Made by a program: the position numbers and the translations under genes
Part shown: in pieces, positions 33,928 through 42,215 of the stretch
How positions within the stretch are numbered: position 1 is the first letter of the stretch
How the letters are laid out: each line of letters opens with the position of its first letter
From: Bryobacterales bacterium
GTDB lineage: Bacteria > Acidobacteriota > Terriglobia > Bryobacterales > Bryobacteraceae
Assembly (NCBI GenBank): GCA_025350625.1
Contig: JANXXL010000208.1
Span: 1 to 52,513, forward strand
Length of the DNA stretch: 52,513 bases
Direction of reading: 5' to 3'
The notes under the pieces: generated by a model
What the model saw: only the letters and a program-made list of their open reading frames with translations
What the model was told of the DNA's origin: nothing
Database searches by the model: none

Positions 33928-34371
33928 ATGAAAACGTTGACAATCACGATCTGTGGCCTACTTCTGGCGAGCGGCGCAATCGCCGAATCCAAGGTCAAAA
34001 TGGAAAATCTGCCGCCTGCAGTACAGAAGGCAGCCAAAGAGCAAAGCACGAACGCAACTTTAGTTGGTTTGAGTAAGGAAGTGGAAGGTGGAAAGACAGT
34101 CTATGAAGTTGAGACGAAGGTCAATGGGAAAACCCGCGACCTGCTGTTAGACCAGGGCGGAGCTGTGATCGAGATCGAGGAAGAAGTTGACCTAAACAGC
34201 CTGCCTGTTGCTGCCAAGCAAGCCATTGAACAGAAGATCGCCGGAAACAAGCTAAAAAAAGTCGAGGCGGTAACCAAGGGCTCAAGTGTAAGGTATGAGG
34301 CAAGCTACACAGGCAAGCTTGGCAAAACCTTAGAGTTCGCAGTGAACGCCGACGGAACCGCTCACAAGTAA
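33928..34371 (+). CDS. Secreted PepSY-like protein
   Basis: 147 residues. A signal peptide (TITICGLLLASGAIAE) is followed by two PepSY-like modules: LPPAVQKAAKEQS...VYEVETKVNGKTRDLLLD and LPVAAKQAIEQKIAG...RYEASYTGKLGKTLEFAV. These resemble the small periplasmic PepSY-like/PF11396 proteins, whose role is unknown; some inhibit proteases or bind ligands. Lower GC and different codon choice than the surrounding housekeeping genes hint at later acquisition. The ATG at 33928 has AGGAGA in front. The gene lies between the intact YbjQ gene and its damaged copy. Confidence 0.8.
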   Translation: MKTLTITICGLLLASGAIAESKVKMENLPPAVQKAAKEQSTNATLVGLSKEVEGGKTVYEVETKVNGKTRDLLLDQGGAVIEIEEEVDLNSLPVAAKQAIEQKIAGNKLKKVEAVTKGSSVRYEASYTGKLGKTLEFAVNADGTAHK

Positions 34372-34392
34372 CTGGAGCGATCAGCGCGAGTT

Positions 34393-34606
34393 GGGCCTTC
34401 CGGTTGGCATCATCGTGCGCTCCCGCTCCATCTTCGGGACCATTGGCGCCAGCTTGGAGAGATGAGAAAATGGTCAGCCACGCCATGATAATGGGCGCGC
34501 CGACGCCGTGATCGGCATGCGTTACGACGCTACCGAAGTCATGCAGGGGGTTACTGAGGTGCTGTGCTATGGCGCTGCCGTGCGCATTGAAAAGATCGCG
34601 GGCTAG
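34393..34606 (+). pseudogene. Damaged YbjQ copy with an internal deletion
   Basis: The stretch repeats the YbjQ coding sequence: GGCATCATCGTGCGCTCCCG and TCCATCTTCGGGAC match the gene at 33505 exactly over that part. After GGCGCCAGC about 68 bases of the parent are missing (joined to GAGAAAATGGTCAGCC). The 3' half, including ACCGAAGTCATGCAGGG and the terminal AAAAGATCGCGG and TAG, is retained with a few changes. The 5' end has lost the start region. It cannot make a YbjQ protein. The remaining bases of 34372-34779 show only a short direct repeat (ACAGCGCGGG, twice) before the kinase. Confidence 0.8.
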
Positions 34607-34779
34607 CGCCGTTTCGGACTTATCGGCCACTTCTCCGCGCTGCGCGGCCAAATGGATAACTTCCGCAGCAACGTCTAAGCGCAGCGCGTGGGTACACAGC
34701 GCGGGTATACAGCGCGGGCGCCTGTTATACGCTGTGCTAAAATGTTTTGCGGCGACCGCCACGCGAAAACTCCGGAACG

Positions 34780-35745
34780 ATGAACCTCCACCCCGGCGAC
34801 CTGCTCGACCATTACCGCGTAGAATCCCTGGTGGCCCGCAGTGGCATGGCGTCTGTTTTCCGCGCAACTGACATGCGCAACCGCCAGCCGGTTGCTATCA
34901 AGATTCCCCACGAAGAGATGGAGGGCGATCCTGTATTGTACGAGCGTTTCCTGCGTGAAGCTGAAATCGGGAAGATGCTGGATCACCCGAGCGTGATGAA
35001 AGTGTATGAGCTGCCCGTGCCGGGCAGATTGTACGCGGTGATGGAATGGGTGGAGGGACGGCCTCTACGCAAGCTCATGGGCGCGGAGGGGAAGCTGCCG
35101 CCGGAACGCGCTATCGCCATCGTCTTCCATGTATTGCAGGCGCTGGACTACATGCATGGCCAGGGCGTGGTGCATCGCGATCTGAAGCCGGAAAACATCA
35201 TGGTGGATGATGAAGGCCATGTCAAACTGATCGATTTTGGCATCGCGTCCAAGGCCGGCGCGCGACGTCTGACGTTCGGAAAACTATCGCAGGTGATGGG
35301 GAGCCCCGACTACATCTCGCCAGAACAACTGAAAAGCAAGCGCGGGGATCGCCGCAGCGACATGTATGCGATGGGCGTGATGTTATACGAGATGCTCTCC
35401 GGCGAGACGCCGTTTTCCGGACCCAACCCTTTCGCCATCATGAACGATCGCCTGTTGAACAATCCGGCGCCTCCGCGGGCGGTCAACCCGCACATTACCC
35501 CGGCGATGCAGGAGATCATTTATCGCGCGCTCGAACGCGATCCAGAGGACCGGTACAAGAGCGCGGAGCAGTTCATGTGGGATCTGCAGCATGAGGACGA
35601 GGTGGGCAGCCCGGAGCGCAACGAGCTGAAAGACTGGAAGAAGCGCAGGGCGCCGAAAGCGGGGCAGATCGTGTTCTACGCGTCGCTCGCGCTGATTCCG
35701 CTGGTGATCTTCAGCCTGCTGCTCTTCCTTGTGCGGCACAGGTGA
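34780..35745 (+). CDS. Membrane-anchored Ser/Thr protein kinase
   Basis: 321 residues. Residues 10-270 are a complete kinase domain: VAIKI (ATP lysine), HRDLKPEN (catalytic loop), LIDFGIASK (DFG) and SPDYISPEQL (APE region), with SDMYAMGVMLYEML. The nucleotide loop is VARSGMASV, in which the usual second glycine is serine. After a basic KDWKKRRAPK stretch, a single C-terminal helix (QIVFYASLALIPLVIFSLLL) would anchor it with the kinase in the cytoplasm. There is almost no periplasmic sensor, unlike PknB. The ATG at 34780 fits the kinase N-terminus. The target is unknown; it stands between YbjQ remnants. Confidence 0.92.
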   Translation: MNLHPGDLLDHYRVESLVARSGMASVFRATDMRNRQPVAIKIPHEEMEGDPVLYERFLREAEIGKMLDHPSVMKVYELPVPGRLYAVMEWVEGRPLRKLMGAEGKLPPERAIAIVFHVLQALDYMHGQGVVHRDLKPENIMVDDEGHVKLIDFGIASKAGARRLTFGKLSQVMGSPDYISPEQLKSKRGDRRSDMYAMGVMLYEMLSGETPFSGPNPFAIMNDRLLNNPAPPRAVNPHITPAMQEIIYRALERDPEDRYKSAEQFMWDLQHEDEVGSPERNELKDWKKRRAPKAGQIVFYASLALIPLVIFSLLLFLVRHR

Positions 35746-35798
35746 CAAGGGCGCCTGCCGACCGCATGGTCTTCTGCACGGCGGCAGCAGGGCGGCAG

Positions 35799-35840
35799 GG
35801 GTGCTGTGTTATGGGACGGGCGTGAGTAGAGTGAAAATCT
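35799..35840 (+). pseudogene. 3' scrap of a third YbjQ copy
   Basis: GGTGCTGTGTTATGGGACGG followed by GCGTGAGTAGAGTGAAAATC aligns with the last codons of the intact YbjQ gene (GTGCTGTGCTATGGGACGG and GAATTGAAAAGATC). Only about 40 bases are recognisable, so it is a short relic. It follows the kinase stop by about 50 bases. Confidence 0.55.
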
Positions 35841-35847
35841 AAGACAT

Positions 35848-36120
35848 CTACTGCGGGGGACGCTTGCGAACGATATCGTCGACGATATTGATCAATGCGT
35901 TTAGCCGCTCGTCACTGCTCTTTTGCGCTTCGGCTTGCGCTGCAGCGATGTCCTTCACGGTTTGCGCCAGCCGGTCCAACCGGTCGGTGAGGACCACCTG
36001 AGCAGTCAATAACTGCTTGTGCTCTTCCTGGAACTTCATATGGTCGTCAACCAGGAGGCCCATCAGTCCCTCCATGCGATCCAGCCTGGATTGTCCGTTG
36101 CCGCTGTACTGATCGCTCAT
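35848..36120 (-). CDS. Small coiled-coil protein
   Basis: 90 residues, mostly helical: SRLDRMEGLMGLLVDDHMKF, then DRLDRLAQTVKDIAAAQAEA and DERLNALINIVDDIVRKR, with heptad-like Leu/Ile spacing. There is no signal or membrane segment. Such short DUF-like coiled-coil proteins are common in acidobacterial genomes and often follow mobile or accessory genes. The function is unknown. It starts at an ATG and lies between the YbjQ scrap and the divergent secreted protein at 36190. Confidence 0.65.
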   Translation of the reverse strand: MSDQYSGNGQSRLDRMEGLMGLLVDDHMKFQEEHKQLLTAQVVLTDRLDRLAQTVKDIAAAQAEAQKSSDERLNALINIVDDIVRKRPPQ

Positions 36121-36189
36121 CGTAACTACAACAATTGTGCCACACGGCGGCCGCCAAAAGCCCCGGCTAGCCTGTAGTAAACTTCAGTC

Positions 36190-36957
36190 GTGCGATTCGG
36201 TTCGGTGTGGGTTCTCCTGTGTTTGGCGCTGTCTCCGCAGACTTCGCTCCTCGCACAAGAGAAAACGGCGAGTCCCCAACGAATTGTGGTTTCTTCTGTT
36301 CCATTCATAGGGTGCAAGTCTGACGGCCAGGTTGGGCCATTGGAAGTGCCAAGAGGCACAAGCACATCTGTACCGATAAGCTTAAGGGCGGCCCAAAAGC
36401 TCGCCTACTATAGTGCATTCGGGCAAGGAGTCGGTGTCCTTGGTCCTCGCGGTTGGTATTGCTTTGGAACTTATGGCTCCGGTGGTTCTACCCTATATGT
36501 GAGCCCCCAACCAATCGACACGGATAGCATGTTTTCGACTTGGGATGGTCTTTCGGGACCGGTCATTGGAGTTTCCAATTGGGATGGTGATACATCCGGA
36601 CGATTTCAGGTTGCTGAAATCATTGCGCGGGTCTTTCCAGCATATAAAGCATTTGCTACCCACGTGATGGAGGAAGGTTTGGGAGGCCCGTTTAAGTTTG
36701 TTCCATATCCAAAAGATGTGCTAACTTACAGAGGCGAAAACGTGGTTGAGTATAAGACTCCGGCTCAAACCGACGGCTTGGGAACACATTTTTGGCTAAA
36801 GAAAAACGGCAACGCGATAGCAGGAGTGGCGATGCTTGTCGGGCAGACGCCCAACCTCTTGCTCTTGTCCGTGCGCGTCCCGCCGGAATTAGACGGACTT
36901 ACCTCTGTGATCGTTCATCAAGTCGAGCGCGACGCGGAGCGCAGCGGTCGTCGATAG
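36190..36957 (+). CDS. Secreted hypothetical protein
   Basis: 255 residues, GTG start. A signal peptide (VWVLLCLALSPQTSLLAQ) is followed by a beta-rich domain with SSVPFIGCKSDGQVGPLEVP, VLGPRGWYCFGTYGSGGSTL and GPVIGVSNWDGDTSGRF, then a helical part with RVFPAYKAFATHVMEEG. The two cysteines (GCKSDG and WYCFG) may form a disulfide. I do not recognise the family. Lower GC and AT-rich codons than the neighbouring pnp operon suggest separate origin. The stop lies directly before a hairpin that probably ends the convergent pnp transcript. Confidence 0.65.
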   Translation: MRFGSVWVLLCLALSPQTSLLAQEKTASPQRIVVSSVPFIGCKSDGQVGPLEVPRGTSTSVPISLRAAQKLAYYSAFGQGVGVLGPRGWYCFGTYGSGGSTLYVSPQPIDTDSMFSTWDGLSGPVIGVSNWDGDTSGRFQVAEIIARVFPAYKAFATHVMEEGLGGPFKFVPYPKDVLTYRGENVVEYKTPAQTDGLGTHFWLKKNGNAIAGVAMLVGQTPNLLLLSVRVPPELDGLTSVIVHQVERDAERSGRR

Positions 36958-36960
36958 CAG

Positions 36961-37002
36961 AAAAGGGCGGGAGACGGCCTGGCTTACAACCGTTCCCGCC
37001 CC
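36961..37002 (-). terminator. Rho-independent terminator of the rpsO-pnp operon
   Basis: GGGCGGGA (36965-36972) pairs with TCCCGCCC (36994-37001), extended by ACGG/CCGT inside with a one-base bulge. On the minus strand the stem is followed by TTTT (complement of 36961-36964). It lies 18 bases after the pnp stop. It may also stop transcription of the secreted-protein gene from the other side, though without a T-run there. Confidence 0.65.
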
Positions 37003-37019
37003 GTCAATACCTCTAGCCG

Positions 37020-39131
37020 TTAAGCTTTGGCTTCCGCTTTCAGCTTCTCGCGCTGCTCTTTCAGGATCGCGCGGCGGCTTAGTTTGATCTTGTTGCCTTC
37101 TAGCCCCAGCACCTTCACCAGGATCTGATCGCCCTCGTTCAGTTCATCGCGCACTTCTTTGATGCGGGTTTCGGCGATCTCGGAAATGTGCAGCAGGCCG
37201 TCGGTGCCGGGGAAGATTTCGACGAACGCGCCGAAATCGACGATCCGCACCACTTTGCCCAGGTAGGTCTTGCCCACTTCAGCCACCGCGCAGATGTCGG
37301 TGATCATCTGGATACAGCGGTCCGCCGCGGTGCCGTCGGAGGAGAAGATTTTCACGCTGCCATCGTCTTCGACGTCGATCTTGCAGCCGGTCTGTTCAAC
37401 GATGCTGCGGATCATCTTGCCGCCGGGTCCGATCAGCTCTCGGATCTTGTCGGTCGGAATCTTCATGGTGAAGATGCGCGGAGCGTAGGGCGACATCGCA
37501 TCGCGCGGCTTGTCGATAGTGGCCACCATGATTTCGAGGATGTGCAAACGCGCTTTGCGGGCCTGTTCCAGGGCTTCTTTGAGGATCGCGTGGGTGACGT
37601 TCGGCACTTTGATATCCATCTGCAGCGCCGTGATGCCGGTCTTGGTGCCGGCGACTTTGAAGTCCATATCGCCGTAGTGATCTTCGGCGCCCGCGATGTC
37701 GGTGAGCACGGCGTAGTCCTTGCCCTCCATCACCAGGCCCATGGCGATCCCCGCCACGGGGGCGATGATTGGCACGCCGGCGTCCATCAGCGATAAAGTC
37801 GCGCCGCATACCGAAGCCATCGAACTCGAACCATTCGACTCCAGAATGTCGGACACGATACGCATGGTGTAGGGGAAGGCCGCGTCGTCGGGAACCACGG
37901 CCGCGATGGCGCGTTCCGCCAATGCCCCGTGCCCGATTTCACGCCGGCCTGCGCCGCGCATGAAGCCTACTTCGCCTACGCTGAAAGGCGGGAAATTGTA
38001 GTGCAGCATGAAGCGCTTCGACGATTCGGTAGCGTCCAGCAGTTCAATGCGCTGTTCATCGTCCTTGGTGCCGAGTGTCGCGGTCACCAGCGCCTGCGTC
38101 TCGCCGCGCGTGAATAGCGACGAACCGTGGGTGCGGGGCAGTACGCCTACTTCGCACTCGATCTTGCGGACCTGATCGAATTTGCGCCCATCCGGACGGC
38201 GCTTCGCCTTCAACATCTCGTCGCGGAAGATGCGTTCCTTGAGCGCGTCGAACAATTTCTTGCCTTCGGAATGCTGTTCTTCGGGCAGCGCTCCGATGGC
38301 CTTCTTCTTGGCCGCATCGATGCGCGAATAGCTGTCCAGCTTCTCGTACTTCTCGGTGTTCATCGCATCCTTCAGCTCCACTTGAACTGAGGCCGCTATC
38401 TGATCGTACAGTTCTTTATTTACGGCCGGCGCGACGTATTCCTTCTTGGGCTTGCCGCATTTCTTCATCAGCTCGCGGATGCCCGCTGCAATCTTCTTGC
38501 AGCACTCGTGACCGAACTCGATGGCGCTCAGCACCTCGGCTTCGCTGACCTGCTGTGCACCGGATTCCACCATCACGATGCCTTCGTCGGTGCCCGCCAC
38601 CACGATGTTCACTTTCGAAGCCTTGGTCTCTTCGTAGGTGGGGTTCGCCACCAGGACTCCGTTCACGGTGCCTACGCGAACCGCCGCCAGCACATGATTA
38701 AACGGAATATCGGAAATCGCGAGCGACGCGCCTGCGCCCACAATCGCGAGCGTGGAAGGATCGCGCACCGGGTCGGCCGAAAGCACCATGCCGATCACCT
38801 GCGTCTCGTGAGAATATCCTTCGGGGAAAAGCGGCCGGATCGGCCGGTCAATCAGACGGCTGGTGAGAATTTCTTTCTCCGTCGGCCGTCCTTCGCGTTT
38901 GATAAATCCACCCGGGAACCGGCCCGCCGAGTAGGTATATTCGCGGTAATCGACAGTCAAGGGGAAAAAATTGGCGTTCGGTTTGGGGTCGGGCGCCGTA
39001 CAGGCGGTCACCAGGACCACCGACTCTCCGGAGCGGATGATCACCGCACCATTGGCCTGCTTGGCCATCTTCCCGGATTCAATCGTCAGGACCCGGCCGC
39101 TGCCAAGATCCACTTCAACGGTATGCAACAT
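37020..39131 (-). CDS. pnp: Polyribonucleotide nucleotidyltransferase (PNPase)
   Basis: 703 residues. Two RNase PH cores are present ([20 protein letters not shown] in the first; [19 protein letters not shown] and the [18 protein letters not shown] stretch in the second), with an alpha-helical domain between them. KH ([19 protein letters not shown]) and S1 ([20 protein letters not shown]) domains follow at the C-terminus. It degrades RNA 3'-5' using phosphate and can add tails; it is part of the degradosome. The layout rpsO-pnp is conserved across bacteria. The intergenic part before it folds into a hairpin that covers its ribosome-binding site. The frame is fully intact. Confidence 0.98.
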   Translation of the reverse strand: MLHTVEVDLGSGRVLTIESGKMAKQANGAVIIRSGESVVLVTACTAPDPKPNANFFPLTVDYREYTYSAGRFPGGFIKREGRPTEKEILTSRLIDRPIRPLFPEGYSHETQVIGMVLSADPVRDPSTLAIVGAGASLAISDIPFNHVLAAVRVGTVNGVLVANPTYEETKASKVNIVVAGTDEGIVMVESGAQQVSEAEVLSAIEFGHECCKKIAAGIRELMKKCGKPKKEYVAPAVNKELYDQIAASVQVELKDAMNTEKYEKLDSYSRIDAAKKKAIGALPEEQHSEGKKLFDALKERIFRDEMLKAKRRPDGRKFDQVRKIECEVGVLPRTHGSSLFTRGETQALVTATLGTKDDEQRIELLDATESSKRFMLHYNFPPFSVGEVGFMRGAGRREIGHGALAERAIAAVVPDDAAFPYTMRIVSDILESNGSSSMASVCGATLSLMDAGVPIIAPVAGIAMGLVMEGKDYAVLTDIAGAEDHYGDMDFKVAGTKTGITALQMDIKVPNVTHAILKEALEQARKARLHILEIMVATIDKPRDAMSPYAPRIFTMKIPTDKIRELIGPGGKMIRSIVEQTGCKIDVEDDGSVKIFSSDGTAADRCIQMITDICAVAEVGKTYLGKVVRIVDFGAFVEIFPGTDGLLHISEIAETRIKEVRDELNEGDQILVKVLGLEGNKIKLSRRAILKEQREKLKAEAKA

Positions 39132-39146
39132 GTTTGAAAACGTCCT

Positions 39147-39203
39147 TTAATCAAGACCAGCCCGGACTGCGCATCAGCGTGTCCGTCGGCCTGCTTTGAT
39201 TAA
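39147..39203 (-). promoter_or_regulatory. Long hairpin in the pnp leader, overlapping its ribosome-binding site
   Basis: On the minus strand TTAATCAA (39203-39196) pairs with TTGATTAA (39154-39147) as a perfect eight-base stem. Inner pairing follows (CAG with CTG, CC with GG, GGAC with GTCC, and CGC with GCG around a TGAT loop). The 3' arm ends in the AAAGG that serves pnp translation, 16 bases before the ATG at 39131. It is placed like the RNase III-cut autoregulatory stem of E. coli pnp, but the sequence is unrelated and the role is inferred. Confidence 0.5.
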
Positions 39204-39284
39204 GAGGAGACTGGAGGGTTTCCGCGGGGTTGCCGGCTACGTTGCCGGGCGCTCGAGAATCGCTTCCGAAATGATCCTGGACCG

Positions 39285-39554
39285 CTAGCGGCGGATGCCT
39301 AGACTCGTTATCAGAGTCTTATAGCGTTCCGGGCTGCGGCTGCGCAGATAATCCAATAACCGCCGGCGCCGAGCCACCATCTGCAGCAGACCCCTGCGCG
39401 AATGGTGATCTTTTTTGTGAGATTTGAAATGCTCCGTCAATTCCACAATACGCCGGCTGAGGATTGCTACCTGCACCTCTGGCGACCCGGTGTCTGTTTT
39501 ATGGACCCGGAACTTCGAAATTACGTTGGTTTTTGCTTCGCCAGCCAGTGCCAT
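39285..39554 (-). CDS. rpsO: 30S ribosomal protein S15
   Basis: 89 residues, exact family size. It contains [40 protein letters not shown] and [20 protein letters not shown], the standard S15 sequence that binds 16S rRNA in the central domain. The start is an ATG after an AGGAG-type site. It is followed by pnp at a distance of 153 bases on the same strand, the conserved order. Upstream on the plus strand is the divergent nuclease gene. Confidence 0.99.
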   Translation of the reverse strand: MALAGEAKTNVISKFRVHKTDTGSPEVQVAILSRRIVELTEHFKSHKKDHHSRRGLLQMVARRRRLLDYLRSRSPERYKTLITSLGIRR

Positions 39555-39677
39555 TCGAGAATCGATACTCCTCGTCTATCCTTAATCGTTTTGTTTCAAC
39601 AATCAGGATAGCACACGGGTTCGCGAGACGGTTAAGATAGGGCTCTAGCCTTTAATCAGGTGGTCAGGAGGGGCCAA

Positions 39678-40483
39678 ATGACGGAGCGCGAGATGGAAGA
39701 TCTATTGTGGGAGCACCCGGAGAAGTTCCTGAACGAGCCGCTAAAAAAATTCCAGCGGCAACCCGCATCTGGTGTCGGCCGAGCCGACCTTGTATTTCTT
39801 GATCGCCTGGATCGTATCCTCGTCATCGAACTGAAGCGCGGCACCTTACAACGAGGGGCGGTTCCGCAAATTGTCGACTATCATGCAATGCTGAAGTCGC
39901 GCTTCCCTGAAAAGTCCGTCGAGCTTATGATCATTGCTAACAGTATTCCGCTTGAGAGGCGAGTGTCTTGCGAGCAGCACCATATCGAGGCAGTTGAAAT
40001 CTCCGAGAAAAAATTCCGCGATGTTGCCGACGAGACAGGTTATGTTTTCAAGTCTGAAACGGCAAATTCCGACTCCTCTTCCCTGATCGGCGGACTTCCG
40101 ATGGAGGCTCGGCGCCTAGAAGCCAACTCCTCAGCCAGGAGGGAAAATTTCCTCGCGCCTCTGCGAAAACCCAGAGGGCTTGGTACTTTTGGAAAGGCAA
40201 AACTGGTCACGGTTATTTCCTGGCGTTCGTCAATGCCAAAGGAAGCTGTAGCATGCGGCTTTTTAAAGCGGAGGGTGGAGACTTCTTGCGTCGTGAGTAT
40301 AAGTCAGGTGACTATCAGGGAAACTTTTCAGAATATTTGGATTCTGCGGTAGAACTCTATGTAACGCAGCAACCGAATCTGGAGAGGGACTGCAAGGTCC
40401 GCCTGCCGTCGTCGGTGCTGTCTGAACGGCAGCAGCAGATTCCTGGCAAAAAAGAGGACGGAGCTCGTCAGCCCGGGCGCTAG
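39678..40483 (+). pseudogene. NucS/DUF91-type nuclease, frameshifted
   Basis: The ATG at 39678 (after AGGAGGGG) starts MTEREMEDLLWEHPEKF and a DUF91/NucS-like fold: GRADLVFLDRLDRILVIELK carries the D...E.K nuclease core, with AVPQIVDYHAML downstream. At about 40165 the natural sequence changes frame: AWYFWKGKTGHGYFLAFVNA continues in the -1 frame to SMRLFKAEGGDFLRREYKSG and ends at TAG 40481-40483. In the first frame translation goes on through unrelated sequence to 40352. The event lies in GCGAAAACCC (an A-run), so one A gained or lost is the simple explanation. It is likely a dead gene, or a sequencing error at a homopolymer. Such nucleases act on branched or mismatched DNA. Confidence 0.75.
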
Positions 40484-40681
40484 GCATTCACGATCTCGCT
40501 CGTGTCGGCAGGCAGGGGCTCTTTGCGAGCCTCGTACTCGTCCGAAATCAACCGAAAAATAGTAGCGAGCTCGACCAACGCTTCGTCCCGAGTCGGCATG
40601 AGGGCGTGGCATCCAGGGATTGCCGGAATCTCCGCAACCCAACCGGCAGGTTGGTTTCGATACAGTACGACCTTTAGTCAT
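40480..40681 (-). pseudogene. HicB-like antitoxin, frameshifted
   Basis: On the minus strand the sequence VVLYRNQPAGWVAEIPAIPG, then CHALMPTRDEALVELATIFR and a C-terminal KEPLPADTSEIVNA, is a clear HicB/UPF0150 antitoxin of about 66 residues. It has no start codon in its own frame. An ATG at 40681 with ACTAAA fits if one G in AAAGG (about 40673) is removed, giving MTKVVLYRNQP. So the gene carries a one-base insertion. Its stop overlaps the stop of the convergent NucS-like gene. No HicA is visible next to it. A palindrome lies just upstream. Confidence 0.65.
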
Positions 40682-40697
40682 CGAAGCCCATTTCTTT

Positions 40698-40716
40698 TAC
40701 TGTACTTTTGACAGTA
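40698..40716 (-). promoter_or_regulatory. Inverted repeat upstream of the HicB-like remnant
   Basis: TACTGT (40698-40703) and ACAGTA (40711-40716) are a perfect six-base inverted repeat with a seven-base spacer, 17 bases before the presumed start. It is the right size and place for an antitoxin operator. Function is inferred. Confidence 0.4.
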
Positions 40717-40760
40717 GTTCGAACCTGGATGATTGACGGGGTCGAACTTAGCGGCGGCTC

Positions 40761-41246
40761 TCATTGCTGACGATACGCCTCCTCCAGACTAGCGATGTCG
40801 ATCTTCTTCATCTGCAGCATCGCCTTCATCACGCGCTGGGCTCGCGCTGCATCCTTATCGTGCAACAAGTCAATCAGGACCGTCGGGACAACCTGCCACG
40901 ATACTCCATATTTATCCCGCAGCCAGCCGCATTGGATTTCTTGACCTCCTGCCGAAAGCGTCTCCCAGTAATGGTCCACCTCTTCCTGCGACCCGCAGTT
41001 TATGACGAACGAGATGGCGGGGGTGAACTGGAACTGCGGCCCTCCGTTCAGCGCCACGAATCCTTGGCCGTCGAGTTCAAAAGCCATCGTCATCACGCTG
41101 TCTTTGGGGCCAGGTCCGGCCTCGCCATAGCGGGTGACGGTGCCTACTTTTGAATTCTTGAAAATGGCAGTGTAAAACCCGACTGCTTCTTCGGCTTGGT
41201 GATCGAACCATAGAAACGGGGTAATTTTTTGTTTGGGCTTATACAT
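40761..41246 (-). CDS. VOC-family protein, PhnB-like
   Basis: 161 residues. It begins KITPFLWFDHQAEEAVGFYT and includes SVMTMAFELDGQGFVALNGG and FQFTPAISFVINCGSQEEVD; KYGVSWQVVPTVL follows. These match the PhnB/3-demethylubiquinone-methyltransferase-like branch of the VOC superfamily, which is common and poorly characterised. It has no signal peptide, unlike the secreted VOC protein at 28255. The start overlaps no other gene; the divergent hydrolase begins 39 bases away. The substrate is unknown. Confidence 0.9.
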   Translation of the reverse strand: MYKPKQKITPFLWFDHQAEEAVGFYTAIFKNSKVGTVTRYGEAGPGPKDSVMTMAFELDGQGFVALNGGPQFQFTPAISFVINCGSQEEVDHYWETLSAGGQEIQCGWLRDKYGVSWQVVPTVLIDLLHDKDAARAQRVMKAMLQMKKIDIASLEEAYRQQ

Positions 41247-41285
41247 ACTTTTACGTTAGCCTTTTCGCCCGATAATGTGAAAACA

Positions 41286-42215
41286 ATGTTTCCCAGGCAC
41301 TTTGACGGAAAGCGCTTCTATAATCCCGATGCTCCGCAGGTGCCCGGACTACTGGACGTCCTCCACTGGAAGCTGACCACACGGCCGCAACCGTCGCCCA
41401 GTTTTATTGAAGATGTCGAGCCATCCATACCGCCTCGCCGCTTCGAAGGAAGCGGGTTGCGAATCACTTTGGTGAACCATTCGACGGTGCTCCTACAGCA
41501 ACGCGGTTCCAATATTTTGACGGACCCGATCTGGTCCGAACGGACCAGTCCTCTGTCGTGGATAGGCCCGCGGCGCCGCAGAAAACCGGGGGTATCCTGG
41601 AAGGATCTGCCGCCCATCGACCTCGTGCTGATCAGCCACAATCATTACGATCACCTGGATCTGCCAACACTGCGCCGCCTGGCGGCTCGGGGAGACTCCA
41701 CATTTATTGTTCCAGTCGGCGTGGGCCGGCTGTTTCGCGCGCAGAATATAGGGCCTGTTCACGAGCTGGATTGGGGCGGGGCATTGCCGCTCCCGGGATT
41801 TACCATACACTGCGTCCCGGCTTTGCATTTCTCCGGGCGCGGACTCCGCCGCAATCGGACGCTCTGGTGCGGCTACGTGATCGAATGTAAGGAACGGCTG
41901 GTTTATTTCGCCGGGGACACCGGGTTCGGACCTCATTTCGCCTGGATTCGGGAAAGGTTCGGTTCGCCGGACCTTGCGCTATTGCCGATCGGAGCGTACG
42001 AGCCGCGCTGGTTCATGTCGCCGGTGCATATGGCTCCCGAGGAGGCGGTTCGAGCACATGACATCCTCGCTGCCAGGACCAGCATCGCGATCCACCATGG
42101 AACTTTCCAGCTAGGCGATGAGGCGATCGACACTTCGAAGAATCAGCTCATCGCCTGCGTGCAAGAGAGGCCGTTTCTGGTCCTCAACAACGGTCAATTT
42201 GCCGACATCGCATGA
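41286..42215 (+). CDS. Metallo-beta-lactamase-fold hydrolase (UlaG/NAPE-PLD-like)
   Basis: About 309 residues. The metal motif is SHNHYDHLDLPTL, followed by PALHFSGRG and AGDTGF, and a C-terminal IAIHHGTFQLGDE. The motifs SIPPRRFEGSG and NILTDPIWSERTSP are typical of the family that includes N-acyl phosphatidylethanolamine phospholipase D and UlaG. It likely hydrolyses a phosphodiester or lactone, with the exact substrate unknown. The ATG at 41286 gives the FPRHFDGKRFYNPDAP start. Its stop overlaps the next gene by four bases (42212-42215). Confidence 0.88.
   Translation: MFPRHFDGKRFYNPDAPQVPGLLDVLHWKLTTRPQPSPSFIEDVEPSIPPRRFEGSGLRITLVNHSTVLLQQRGSNILTDPIWSERTSPLSWIGPRRRRKPGVSWKDLPPIDLVLISHNHYDHLDLPTLRRLAARGDSTFIVPVGVGRLFRAQNIGPVHELDWGGALPLPGFTIHCVPALHFSGRGLRRNRTLWCGYVIECKERLVYFAGDTGFGPHFAWIRERFGSPDLALLPIGAYEPRWFMSPVHMAPEEAVRAHDILAARTSIAIHHGTFQLGDEAIDTSKNQLIACVQERPFLVLNNGQFADIA

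Noticed and set aside
34690..34716. Short direct repeat before the kinase as a mobile-element end
   Set aside because: Only about 13 bases repeat (ACAGCGCGGG with a short link), with no transposase or terminal inverted repeats nearby.
40502..40711. 70-codon plus-strand open frame over the HicB-like remnant
   Set aside because: The minus strand there encodes a recognisable HicB sequence; the plus-strand product has no family features.
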